Positions 24,552 through 33,032 of a stretch of DNA of 64,000 nt are shown here, in pieces (positions within the stretch are counted from its first letter, which is position 1; every line of letters starts with the position of its first letter). The notes under the pieces were generated by a model. It was not told the DNA's origin. It worked only from the letters and a program-made list of their open reading frames with translations, and ran no database searches. A program made the position numbers and the translations under genes. This stretch comes from Kribbella pratensis (lineage in GTDB: Bacteria; Actinomycetota; Actinomycetes; Propionibacteriales; Kribbellaceae), in NCBI RefSeq assembly GCF_004366075.1, contig NZ_SODU01000002.1:1176659-1240658 (forward strand), given 5' to 3'.

Positions 24552-26339
24552 ATGGCGAAGCGCGCGAGCTCGGTTCCCCTGGCCGGTCAGACCCGGCGTG
24601 ACTTCCTGCGATTGTCCGGGCTGACCCTGGCCGCGATCGGCGGCAGCTGGTCGCTGACCGGGTGCGGTCTGTTCGGTGACGACAGCAAGGCGGCCGACGG
24701 CCAGTCGACGCTGAAGATCGACTACGTACCGGTCGAGGTCCTGGACCCGCAGGTGATCACCAACGGCATGTGGATCCTCAGCCGGGGGATCTCCGAGGGC
24801 CTGGTGACCCAGAACGAGAAGGGCGACGGCGTGCTGCCGGCCGTCGCTTCCGAGTGGAAGGTCTCCGACGACCACCTGACCTACACGTTCACGTTGCGCG
24901 ACAACGCGCAGTGGTCCGACGGCAAGCCCGTTGTCGCACAGGACTTCGAGCGGACCTACAAGCGGCTGTTCACGCCCGCGGCGACGTCGGCCGGTGGTAC
25001 GACGCTCGGCGCGAACAGCTACCAGGTCTCGACCGGGATCAAGGGCGGCAAGGACTTCCTGGCCGGCGTACTGACCGACTGGTCGAAGGTCGGCGTGAAG
25101 GCGACCGGGGACCACGAGCTCGTACTGACCCTGTCCAACCCCAACCCGGACTTCCTGCTCGCGCTGACCCACCCGGCGATGCTGCCGCTGCCGATGGACC
25201 TGGTCGAGAGCAAGCCGAAGGACTGGCAGAACCCGCCGAACTACGTGTCCAACGGGCCGTACACAGTGATCGAGTGGGTCCAGAACTCGAAGCTGATCCT
25301 GGTGCCGAACGAGAAGTACTGGGACCGCGGCAACGTCAAGCTCGGGCGGATCCAGGTCAACCTGGTCGAGCCCAGCGCCGCCGCGACGGCGACCGTGGCG
25401 TACGAGAACGGCGAGACCGATCTGGTGCAGCTGGCCGGACCCGACGTACTGCGGTTCCAGAAGGACGCGAACCTGTCGAAGGAGCTCGAGCAGACCGAGA
25501 ACTACAGCATCCTCTACCTCGCGAAGCTGCGTAGCCAGCACCCAGCGATGGAGGACGTCCGGGTCCGCAAGGCGTTGTCGCTGGCGCTCGACCGCAAGAC
25601 CCTGGCGGGCGTGCAGCCGGGTCAGGAGCCGGGAGTCTCGCTGGTGACCAGCCGGACCGGGGGCTGGGACGAAAGCCTCGGGATCAAGGAGGACGTCGCC
25701 GAGGCGAAGCGCCTGCTCGCCGAGGCGGGCTATCCGAACGGCCAGGGCCTGCCGCCGGTGCGGATCCTCGTCGGCGTACCGGACACCACGCTGGCCGACG
25801 CGATGGTGGACAGCTGGACCAAGCAGCTCGGCATCAAGGCGAGTGTCGACCACGTCGAGTCCGGCGTATACACCGAGCGGCGCTGGCAGGTTCAGAAAGG
25901 CAACTACATCGGCTTCTACTACGGCACGTTCGCCGGGCTGCCGACGTGGCCGACGATGGTCGGTTCGCTGTGGTCGCCGAAGAACGTGCAGGAGATCAGC
26001 CTGCCGAGCGACCAGTGGCAGAAGTACCAGTCCGTGCAAGAAAACAAGAACCTCAAACCGGCGGACAAGACCGCCCAGCTCGACGCCATCCTCGCGGGCC
26101 ACGCCTCGAAACCCGCGCTGGAGATCGGTGCGCTGGTCGACCAGGCCAACACCGAGCCGGACGACGCGAAGCGGATGGAGTTGTACAAGCAGGCCGCGAA
26201 GCTGCGCGAGGAGCAGTACCTGTACCTGCCGGTGCTCTGGCTGAGTCTGTTCCACGCCGTCAAGCCGAAGGTGAAGGGGCTGCAACTGCGGGCCTATCCG
26301 GACTACTTCTACCTCAAGCCGCTGAGCGTAGGGAGCTGA
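24552..26339 (+). CDS. ABC transporter substrate-binding lipoprotein, family 5 (peptide type)
   Basis: A 595-residue family-5 (oligopeptide/dipeptide/nickel) binding protein. Export signal with twin arginine TRRDFLRLSG and lipobox SLTGC at about residues 34-38. Family features: TYTFTLRDNAQWSDGKPVVAQDF, then VSNGPYTVIEWVQNSKLILVPN and RKALSLALDRKTLAG. The pattern fits oligopeptide import, but some members bind oligosaccharides or other solutes. First gene of a five-gene operon encoding a complete importer, with its own promoter at 24479. Confidence 0.93.
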   Translation: MAKRASSVPLAGQTRRDFLRLSGLTLAAIGGSWSLTGCGLFGDDSKAADGQSTLKIDYVPVEVLDPQVITNGMWILSRGISEGLVTQNEKGDGVLPAVASEWKVSDDHLTYTFTLRDNAQWSDGKPVVAQDFERTYKRLFTPAATSAGGTTLGANSYQVSTGIKGGKDFLAGVLTDWSKVGVKATGDHELVLTLSNPNPDFLLALTHPAMLPLPMDLVESKPKDWQNPPNYVSNGPYTVIEWVQNSKLILVPNEKYWDRGNVKLGRIQVNLVEPSAAATATVAYENGETDLVQLAGPDVLRFQKDANLSKELEQTENYSILYLAKLRSQHPAMEDVRVRKALSLALDRKTLAGVQPGQEPGVSLVTSRTGGWDESLGIKEDVAEAKRLLAEAGYPNGQGLPPVRILVGVPDTTLADAMVDSWTKQLGIKASVDHVESGVYTERRWQVQKGNYIGFYYGTFAGLPTWPTMVGSLWSPKNVQEISLPSDQWQKYQSVQENKNLKPADKTAQLDAILAGHASKPALEIGALVDQANTEPDDAKRMELYKQAAKLREEQYLYLPVLWLSLFHAVKPKVKGLQLRAYPDYFYLKPLSVGS

Positions 26340-26340
26340 C

Positions 26341-27318
26341 GTGGGGCTCGCCGGTTACCTCGGCAAGCGCGCGGTGCGCCTGGTCCTGTCGTTGATCGCA
26401 GTCTCGATGCTGACGTTCACCCTGCTGCAGCTCGCGCCCGGCAACTTCGCCGATCTGCAGCGGGTGAACAGCGGCGCCACGAACTTCGGCGGCGTCGGCA
26501 CCGAGTCGATGGTCGGCGAGCTCGAGTCCCGGTACGGCGCCGACGTACCGGTCTGGAAGCAGTACCTGATCTTCATGAAGGGCGCGGTCGTCTGGGACTT
26601 CGGGCCGTCGTACAAGTACGCCAGCCGCAACGTCCAGGACATCATCGCGGAGGCTTTCCCGGTATCGGCGACGCTAGCGCTGCTAGCGGTCCTGCTCGCG
26701 CTACTGATCGCCGTACCGATCGGGGTGTTCGCGGCGTTGCGGCAGAACACCAAGACCGACCACGCGACGATGTTCGCGGTCACCCTCGGGCACGCGTTGC
26801 CCAGTTACCTGACCGCGGCGTTCATGATCCTGTTGTTCTCCGCGACCCTGAAGTTGCTGCCGTCCGGCGGCTGGAACGGCCCGGAGGACCTGATCCTGCC
26901 GGTGCTCGCGCTCAGCCTCGGGCCGGCCGCGGTGCTGGCGCGGTACGTGCGGTCGAGCATGCTGGAGACCCTCCGCGAGGAGTACGTGACCGCCGCGCTG
27001 GCCAAGGGCGGTCCGCGGCGGACGGTCATCATCCGGCACGCGCTGCGCAACTCGCTGATCCCGCTCGTCACCGTGGCCGGCCCGCTGCTGGCGGCACTGA
27101 TGACCGGCACGGTGTTCGTCGAGGCACTGCTCCGGATTCCCGGTCTCGGCCTGTACTTCGCGAACGCGGCGGCCAGCCGGGACATGCCGTTGCTGATGGG
27201 TACGGCGATGTTCTTCGCGCTGATCCTGATGGTGACCAACCTGGTCGTGGACCTGATCTACGGGCTCCTCGATCCCCGAATCCGTACCGTGGGAGGTGGG
27301 TCCCATGACGGCCACTGA
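26341..27318 (+). CDS. Peptide-type ABC permease (DppB/OppB-like)
   Basis: A 325-residue permease. It opens YLGKRAVRLVLSLIAVSMLTF with a long external loop, then six helices. EAA loop: EEYVTAALAKGGPRRTVIIRHALRNSL. The closing VVDLIYGLLDPRIR is typical for OppB proteins. GTG 26341 begins two bases after the previous stop. It forms a heterodimer channel with the next gene product. Confidence 0.93.
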   Translation: MGLAGYLGKRAVRLVLSLIAVSMLTFTLLQLAPGNFADLQRVNSGATNFGGVGTESMVGELESRYGADVPVWKQYLIFMKGAVVWDFGPSYKYASRNVQDIIAEAFPVSATLALLAVLLALLIAVPIGVFAALRQNTKTDHATMFAVTLGHALPSYLTAAFMILLFSATLKLLPSGGWNGPEDLILPVLALSLGPAAVLARYVRSSMLETLREEYVTAALAKGGPRRTVIIRHALRNSLIPLVTVAGPLLAALMTGTVFVEALLRIPGLGLYFANAAASRDMPLLMGTAMFFALILMVTNLVVDLIYGLLDPRIRTVGGGSHDGH

Positions 27319-28234
27319 GGGCGTCGAGGCCGTGGTCGGCAGCCTGAGTACCGGCGAACCGGAGCCGATGGAGCGCGGTACCACCGCGCGCGGCCCCTGG
27401 TCGCCGGCCTGGTCCCGGTTTCGCAAGCACCGGTTGGCTTTCGGGAGCCTGATCTTCTGCGCGTTGCTGATCCTCACGGCGATCGCGGCGCCGCTGATCG
27501 CGCCGTACGGCTATGAGGAAACCGACATCCAGCACAAACTGGCGGGGCCTGGCTCCCCGGGGCATCTGCTCGGCACGGACCTGCTCGGCCGCGACATTCT
27601 CAGCCGGCTGATCTATGGATTGCAGACTGCGCTGACCGTTGCGTTCGGCGCCGAGTTGACGGCGCTCGTGCTGGCGCTGGCAATCGGGCTGCTCGCGGGC
27701 TACCTCGGCGGTCGGGTCGAGTCGTTGCTGATGGCATTCACCGACGTGATGTACGCGTTCCCCAGCTACCTGTTCGCGGTCGTGATGGTCACCGTTCTCG
27801 GCCGCAGCATCTTCGCGCTGGTGGTCGCGATCGGGATCGCGTCCTGGGTCACCCAGGCGCGGCTGGTCCGGGCGCAGGTGATGACGCTGAAGGAGCGCGA
27901 GTACGTCGAGGCGGCCCGGTCGATGGGCGCGAAGGGCAGCACGATCGCGATCCGGTACATCCTGCCGAACGCGATCGGGCCGATCCTGGTCACCACCAGC
28001 TTCGCGATCCCGGCCGCGATCGCCGCCGAGGCAGGGCTGGCGCTGCTAGGACTCGGCGTACAGCCACCGACTCCGTCCTGGGGCGCGATGATCAGCGAGG
28101 GCAGCCGGTACCTCCTGGCGGCGCCGCACATGCTGGTCGCGCCGGCGGTGCTGTTCGCCCTTACGCTGCTGGCGTTCACCTGGATCGGTGACGGCGTACG
28201 GGATGCTTTCGACCCGAGTGGAGAGCAGCGATGA
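27305..28234 (+). CDS. Peptide-type ABC permease (DppC/OppC-like)
   Basis: A 309-residue permease. It has the N-terminal helix after WSPAWSRFRKHRLAFGSLI, the HLLGTDLLGRDILSRLIYG signature of OppC proteins, and the EAA loop REYVEAARSMGAKGSTIAIR. ATG 27305 is chosen since GGGAGG ends eight bases before it; the gene starts 14 bases inside the previous one. It pairs with the OppB-like protein. Confidence 0.93.
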   Translation: MTATEGVEAVVGSLSTGEPEPMERGTTARGPWSPAWSRFRKHRLAFGSLIFCALLILTAIAAPLIAPYGYEETDIQHKLAGPGSPGHLLGTDLLGRDILSRLIYGLQTALTVAFGAELTALVLALAIGLLAGYLGGRVESLLMAFTDVMYAFPSYLFAVVMVTVLGRSIFALVVAIGIASWVTQARLVRAQVMTLKEREYVEAARSMGAKGSTIAIRYILPNAIGPILVTTSFAIPAAIAAEAGLALLGLGVQPPTPSWGAMISEGSRYLLAAPHMLVAPAVLFALTLLAFTWIGDGVRDAFDPSGEQR

Positions 28235-29208
28235 GTGAAGGCGCGTTGCTGTCCGTCCGTGAGCTGCGGACGACGTTCCGGCGCGACGGCGCCGAGCCGC
28301 TGACGGCGGTCGACGGGGTGTCGTTCGACGTACGACGTGGGCAGGCCCTGGCGATCGTCGGCGAGAGCGGTAGCGGCAAGAGCGTCACCATGCGCAGCGT
28401 GATGGGGATCCTGCCGCGGACCGCGCGGATCACCGGCGGTCAGGCGCTGTTCGCCGGCCGGGACCTGCTGGCGATCGGCGACAAGGAGTTGCGCAAGGTC
28501 CGTGGTCGCGAGATCGCGATGGTCTTCCAGAGCGCGATGGAGGCGATGAACCCGACGCTGACCTTGGAGCGCCAGCTCACCGAACACTTGCTCTGGCACG
28601 GGATCTGCACCAAGGCCGAAGCGCGCAAACGCGCGGTTCGCGCGCTCGGCGATGTCGGGATTCCCGATCCGGAGAAGCGGATCCGCACGTACCCGTTCCA
28701 GTTGTCCGGCGGGATGCGGCAGCGCGCGATGATCGCGATGGCGATGGTGACCGAGCCGGCGCTGCTGATCGCCGACGAGCCGACAACCGCCGTCGACGTC
28801 ACCGTGCAACGGCAGATCCTCGATCTGCTGGCGGAGCTGAAGAATCGCGGCACCGGCGTCATCATGATCACCCACGACCTCGGTGTCGCCCGCTACTTCT
28901 GCGACGACGCGGTGGTGATGTACGCCGGTCGCGTGGTCGAGCGGGCGCCGATGGGCCGGCTGCTCGACGACCCGCGCCACCCGTACAGCGTTGGCCTGCT
29001 CGGATCAGGTGTCGAGGTCGGTGGCCGGGACCTGCCGTTGCGGCCGATTCCGGGTAGCCCGCCGGATCTGTCGCATCGCCCCGAGGGCTGTCCGTTCCAT
29101 CCGCGGTGCGCGCAGGCCGAACTGCCCAGGTGTGCGACGGAGCAAGAGATCCTGACGATCGGTCCCGGCCGGGACGCCGCGTGCTGGAAGGTTGCCGTCG
29201 ATGCCTGA
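28231..29208 (+). CDS. Peptide-type ABC ATPase (DppD/OppD-like)
   Basis: A 325-residue ATPase. Walker A GESGSGKS at residues 44-51, Q-loop VFQSAMEAMNPT, signature LSGGMRQR, Walker B LLIADEPTTAVDV and the switch His in ITHDLGV. The C-terminal oligopeptide extension carries GCPFHPRCAQAELPRC, a Cys cluster known in OppD/DppD proteins. ATGA overlap with the permease. It powers the importer with the next gene product. Confidence 0.95.
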   Translation: MSEGALLSVRELRTTFRRDGAEPLTAVDGVSFDVRRGQALAIVGESGSGKSVTMRSVMGILPRTARITGGQALFAGRDLLAIGDKELRKVRGREIAMVFQSAMEAMNPTLTLERQLTEHLLWHGICTKAEARKRAVRALGDVGIPDPEKRIRTYPFQLSGGMRQRAMIAMAMVTEPALLIADEPTTAVDVTVQRQILDLLAELKNRGTGVIMITHDLGVARYFCDDAVVMYAGRVVERAPMGRLLDDPRHPYSVGLLGSGVEVGGRDLPLRPIPGSPPDLSHRPEGCPFHPRCAQAELPRCATEQEILTIGPGRDAACWKVAVDA

Positions 29209-29986
29209 CGAACTGGTCCGTGCTTCATCGGTGACGAAGGTGTTCCGGACGCGTGCCGGAGAGGTCCGCGCTGTCGACGACGTCTCGCTGACTGTGCATC
29301 GCGGCGAGACGCTCGGCCTGGTGGGGGAGAGCGGCAGTGGCAAGTCCACGATGGCGCGGTTGATGATGGGTCTGCAGACCCCGACGTCGGGCCGGGTCTC
29401 ATTCGACGGTCGCGATCTCGGCACGCTCCCGGCCCGCGAGTTGCGGATGTTGCGGCCGCGGATGCAGATGGTCTTCCAGAACCCGTACGGTTCGCTGCTG
29501 CCGCATTTCAGTGCCATCGGCAACGTGATGGAGCCGCTGCGCCTGCACGAACGGGGCGACAAGGAGTCCCGGCGTACCAAGGCCCTTGAACTGATCGAGC
29601 TGGTCGGTATCAACACCGGGCACGCAGAGCTGTACCCCCGGCAGTTCTCCGGCGGTCAGCAGCAGCGCATCGCGATCGCTCGCGCGCTGGCCCTCGAGCC
29701 CGACCTCCTGGTCTGCGACGAGCCGACGTCGTCCCTCGACGTCTCGATCCAGGCCCAGATCCTCGAACTCTTCACCGACCTCCGCGACCGCCTCGGCCTG
29801 TCGTTCCTGTTCATCTCCCACAACCTCGCCGTAGTAGAACGCCTGGCCGACCGCGTAGCAGTCATGAACAAGGGCCGCCTGGTCGAGGAGAGCGCCACCG
29901 AGGCCCTGTTCCGCTCCCCCCAAGACGACTACACCAAGCAACTCCTGTCCGCCGTACTCCCCATCCGCCAAGACTCAGCTCTGTAG
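29201..29986 (+). CDS. Peptide-type ABC ATPase (DppF/OppF-like), short form
   Basis: A 261-residue ATPase. Walker A GESGSGKST at residues 42-50, Q-loop VFQNPYGSLLPH, signature FSGGQQQR, Walker B LLVCDEPTSSLDV, switch His in FISHNLAV. At about 260 residues it is shorter than usual OppF (about 320) because the C-terminal oligopeptide extension with its Cys cluster is missing. ATG 29201 overlaps the previous stop by eight bases. Last gene of the operon, followed at once by the hairpin at 29993. Confidence 0.93.
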   Translation: MPDELVRASSVTKVFRTRAGEVRAVDDVSLTVHRGETLGLVGESGSGKSTMARLMMGLQTPTSGRVSFDGRDLGTLPARELRMLRPRMQMVFQNPYGSLLPHFSAIGNVMEPLRLHERGDKESRRTKALELIELVGINTGHAELYPRQFSGGQQQRIAIARALALEPDLLVCDEPTSSLDVSIQAQILELFTDLRDRLGLSFLFISHNLAVVERLADRVAVMNKGRLVEESATEALFRSPQDDYTKQLLSAVLPIRQDSAL

Positions 29987-29992
29987 CCGGGG

Positions 29993-30036
29993 TTGGGGAG
30001 GGTTTCTGCCCGTTTTGGGTAGGAAACCCTCCCCAA
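29993..30036. terminator. 14-bp hairpin after the peptide ABC operon
   Basis: TTGGGGAGGGTTTC (29993-30006) pairs perfectly with GAAACCCTCCCCAA (30023-30036) around a 16-base loop. It begins seven bases after the last ATPase stop and lies between convergent genes, so it can end both transcripts. It shares its stem core TTGGGGAGGGTT with the hairpin at 12462. Confidence 0.8.
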
Positions 30037-30045
30037 GTGACGGTT

Positions 30046-31200
30046 CTAGCTAGCTACGGCATTGGTGAGGGTGGTTGCGATGGTTCGGGTTTGGGGTTCT
30101 GTGCCTAGTAGGTAGGGCTGGGGGAGCCAGATGGTGTCGGTGGAGACTTTGTCGGCGTTCGGGCAGTCGGCCTCTGGGTAGGGTTGGCCCAGGCGGGTCG
30201 TGATTGCTTTGGATTCTCGGAGTACGGCGGTGTTGCGGTGCAGGGGGACGTAGCCGCTGGACGCTCGGGTGATTCCTGCGGCGGCGAGGGACTGTAGTAC
30301 GGCGTCGCGTCGGCCGGGGATTCGGAGCATGAACAGGTGCCGGCCGTGTGCTGTGATCGCCGGGTCGTCCGGGGCGAGCTGTATGCCGTCAACGTCGGAG
30401 AGCAGGTCCGTGAGGAGTCGCGCGTTGCGTTCGCGCACCTCCTGCAGCCGTGGGTGACGCCGAAGCTGGACGCGCAGGATCGCCGCCTGGAACTCGGTCA
30501 GTCGCAGGTTGTACCCAACCGCCTCGTGCTGGTACCAGCCGCCGCCCGGCACCCGCCCGACGTTCACCAGCGAGTACACGGCGCCTGCCAACTCCGAGGA
30601 GTCAGTAAGTACGGCGCCGCCCTCGCCGGCCGTGATGTTCTTGCTGCTCTGAAAGCTGAACGTGCCGAGGTCCCCGATCGCGCCGACCGGCCGCCCCTTG
30701 TACGCCGCCCCGTGCGCCTGGGCCGCATCCTCGATGATCGTCAGCCCGTGCTTGGCACCGAGCGCGTTGAACGCGTCCATGTCCGCCGGCCGACCCGCGA
30801 GATGGACGACGACGATCGCCTTCGTCCGCTCGGTGATCGCAGCCTCGGCCGCGACCGGATCGAGGAGATGAGTGCCCGCGTTCACGTCCGCAAAAACCGG
30901 TACCGCACCCACGAACAGCGCCGCCGAGGCGGTCGCGATGAAGGTGTACGGCGGCACGATCACCTCGTCACCGATGCCGACGCCGGCCGCCCGCAAGGCC
31001 ACCGCGATGGCGAGCGTCCCGTTGGCGAGGCAGATCGCATGCCCTGCCTGCTGGTACTCCGCGAACTCCTGCTGGAAGGTAGCAACGACATCCCCGCTCG
31101 TGCTACCCCACTTCCCCGAGTTCAGCACGTCCAGCAAGGCTTTCGCCTCTTCGTCGCCGTACTCCGGCCACTCCGGCATCCCGGACATCCCAGACGTCAT
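30046..31200 (-). CDS. DegT/DnrJ/EryC1/StrS family PLP aminotransferase
   Basis: A 384-residue fold-type-I PLP enzyme. Visible: EVIVPPYTFIATASAALF, IIEDAAQAHGA with the PLP-binding Asp, and FQSSKNITAGEGG with the Schiff-base Lys. C-terminal YNLRLTEFQAAILRVQL is typical of the family. Members transfer an amino group from Glu/Gln to a keto-sugar or keto-cyclitol. ATG 31200 overlaps the upstream gene by ATGA. Partnered with a deacetylase-like protein and an unusual regulator, it may act in a sugar or cyclitol pathway; AHBA-synthase-like or scyllo-inosamine-type roles are alternatives. Confidence 0.9.
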   Translation of the reverse strand: MTSGMSGMPEWPEYGDEEAKALLDVLNSGKWGSTSGDVVATFQQEFAEYQQAGHAICLANGTLAIAVALRAAGVGIGDEVIVPPYTFIATASAALFVGAVPVFADVNAGTHLLDPVAAEAAITERTKAIVVVHLAGRPADMDAFNALGAKHGLTIIEDAAQAHGAAYKGRPVGAIGDLGTFSFQSSKNITAGEGGAVLTDSSELAGAVYSLVNVGRVPGGGWYQHEAVGYNLRLTEFQAAILRVQLRRHPRLQEVRERNARLLTDLLSDVDGIQLAPDDPAITAHGRHLFMLRIPGRRDAVLQSLAAAGITRASSGYVPLHRNTAVLRESKAITTRLGQPYPEADCPNADKVSTDTIWLPQPYLLGTEPQTRTIATTLTNAVAS

Positions 31201-32963
31201 GGTGTGATCACCCATCTGTTGTCTCCAGCAACGATATCCGCGGTCAGTTCGACGAAGGTCCGGCCGAGCCGTACCACCGTCTGGGCCGAACCCTTGCCCT
31301 CCTTCACAATGGGGCCAGTGCTCGGTACGGCGAGCAACACCGCAGCGCCCGGCACCGGCTCCGAAGCCTCAGCCCGTACGGCGAGACCGTCCGGATGCGG
31401 CTCGACCGACAGCTCGACTCCACGCCGGCTGCGCTCCCAGCTGTTGATCCGGGTTGCCGTCCACCACGGCATCCCGCGCCGACGGGCCTCCGCAGCGAGC
31501 TCGATACACGCCGCTCGAGTAGGTGGCCGCAGGTGCAGATGCGGCCCGTGGAACAAGAAGTGTGCAACGCCGTGCACCGACTGAGCGCCGTCCAGGATCA
31601 CGTCCCGGACAGAAGCGTGCCCGGCCCACGCGAGATCCTGGGTGTGCAGCGGCAGGTTGAGTACGTCGTACATCCGGTTGCCCTCAGCAACCGGTGCCAT
31701 CGGGAAGGAAACGTGGGAGGCGCCGAACGTGAAGCCCACATCACCTTGTTTACTGGGCCCGCGCGACTCGTCGATCTGGATGCCGAGTCGTTCGCACCAG
31801 GTGTAGAACTCGGTCCAGCCCTCCCAGCGGGTGTAGTGGTTCTTGTTCGAGACGATCTGCTCGGTCCTGGTGACGGCTTGCGCCCAGGCGTACTGCGCGC
31901 GCATCTGCGGCCAGCCCCAGACCGCGAGGTCCGCGTCACCCATCGCGTTGTAATGCAGGGCACTCTCGTGCCCGGCCGCGGTGATCGCCTCATACAGTTC
32001 GGGCGAGTACCCGCCCGGGAATACGTGGCACCACGTCACCTGGACATCCGCCTCGGCGAACGCATCGATTGCCGCCTGACCGTGTTCCTCGACGTTCTGG
32101 TCGGAGTCGTGTGACATGTGCGCGACGGCGTCGACGCCGGCCGGCCAGTACCAGAGCCACGGCACTGCCGCGCCGGCCTGTGAAGTGCCCCACCACAGAC
32201 TCTGCGCGAACAACAAGCACCACCAGTCGGCGTGCGGCTGGTCGAACATCGGTACGGCGCTCGGCGGCGGATAAGTGTGCTCGTACGTCGGGAGCAACTC
32301 CGGCTCACCGGGAGGCATCGCCCGGTCCCGCTCGAAGCTGAGCACCATCCCGTCCTCGCACTTGAGGATGCCGTCGTCGATCGGCGCGGTGCCGTCGGCG
32401 GCCGGTGCACCGTCGGCGGTGACGGCGTACCCCTGCTGGATCCGGACAATGGTCTGCCACAGGTCGACGCCGTACGTCAGCACGACACCCGCGTCGAGCC
32501 GGCGGAGGGTGACCGCGGCCGTGTCGTCGTCCTGCCAGCGGGCGAGCACCTCGACATCCTCGCCAGTGAGTCGACGACCGCCGACGGCGTGCAGTGCGAC
32601 CGGTGGACGGGATGACCAAACAGGGGTTTCGGACAGTACGACGTGGCCGTCCGGGACGCTGTCTCCCGCCGATACACCCGCCAGCGCGGCCAGCGGACCG
32701 GGGTCACCGACGAGGATCAGCACACCGCCGTCGCGCACCCACTGCTCGAGACCGTCGTTCGGCCTGGTCTCCGGGGTGGTCGCGAAGACCAACACCGAGA
32801 CGTCGTTGTCCGCTTCGCGAGGGGAGATCGAGCGGTACGGCAGCCGCAGGTGTTCGAGCACCTCGGCCAGGTAGACCCACCAGGCGTCCTGACCCGCCTG
32901 ATGGGCCCGCTCGGTCGCCGCCCGGCTGTCCACCACTGCGACTGCGTGAAGGGGTTCTGGCAC
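31197..32963 (-). CDS. Deacetylase-like protein with ThuA/GATase-like N-terminus
   Basis: About 588 residues, no signal peptide. Residues 1-150 resemble a glutamine-amidotransferase/ThuA-like fold (HAVAVVDSRAATERAHQAG then WVRDGGVLILVGDPGPLA). The middle has features of a polysaccharide-deacetylase-like barrel: AHMSHDSDQN in place of TFDDG, WCHVFPGGYSPELYEAI and GHESALHYN as possible His ligands. The C-terminus is a beta-sandwich. Specific function not recognised. GTG 32963 follows a weak GCAGGG; TTG 32999 would add 12 residues. It overlaps the aminotransferase gene by ATGA, so both products probably act in one pathway. Confidence 0.65.
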   Translation of the reverse strand: MPEPLHAVAVVDSRAATERAHQAGQDAWWVYLAEVLEHLRLPYRSISPREADNDVSVLVFATTPETRPNDGLEQWVRDGGVLILVGDPGPLAALAGVSAGDSVPDGHVVLSETPVWSSRPPVALHAVGGRRLTGEDVEVLARWQDDDTAAVTLRRLDAGVVLTYGVDLWQTIVRIQQGYAVTADGAPAADGTAPIDDGILKCEDGMVLSFERDRAMPPGEPELLPTYEHTYPPPSAVPMFDQPHADWWCLLFAQSLWWGTSQAGAAVPWLWYWPAGVDAVAHMSHDSDQNVEEHGQAAIDAFAEADVQVTWCHVFPGGYSPELYEAITAAGHESALHYNAMGDADLAVWGWPQMRAQYAWAQAVTRTEQIVSNKNHYTRWEGWTEFYTWCERLGIQIDESRGPSKQGDVGFTFGASHVSFPMAPVAEGNRMYDVLNLPLHTQDLAWAGHASVRDVILDGAQSVHGVAHFLFHGPHLHLRPPTRAACIELAAEARRRGMPWWTATRINSWERSRRGVELSVEPHPDGLAVRAEASEPVPGAAVLLAVPSTGPIVKEGKGSAQTVVRLGRTFVELTADIVAGDNRWVITP

Positions 32964-33032
32964 GCGACCAACCCTGCCCCAGGCGTCCTTCTTCGGCAAG
33001 GCCTAAATAGCTGTTATGGACGACCGTAATAA

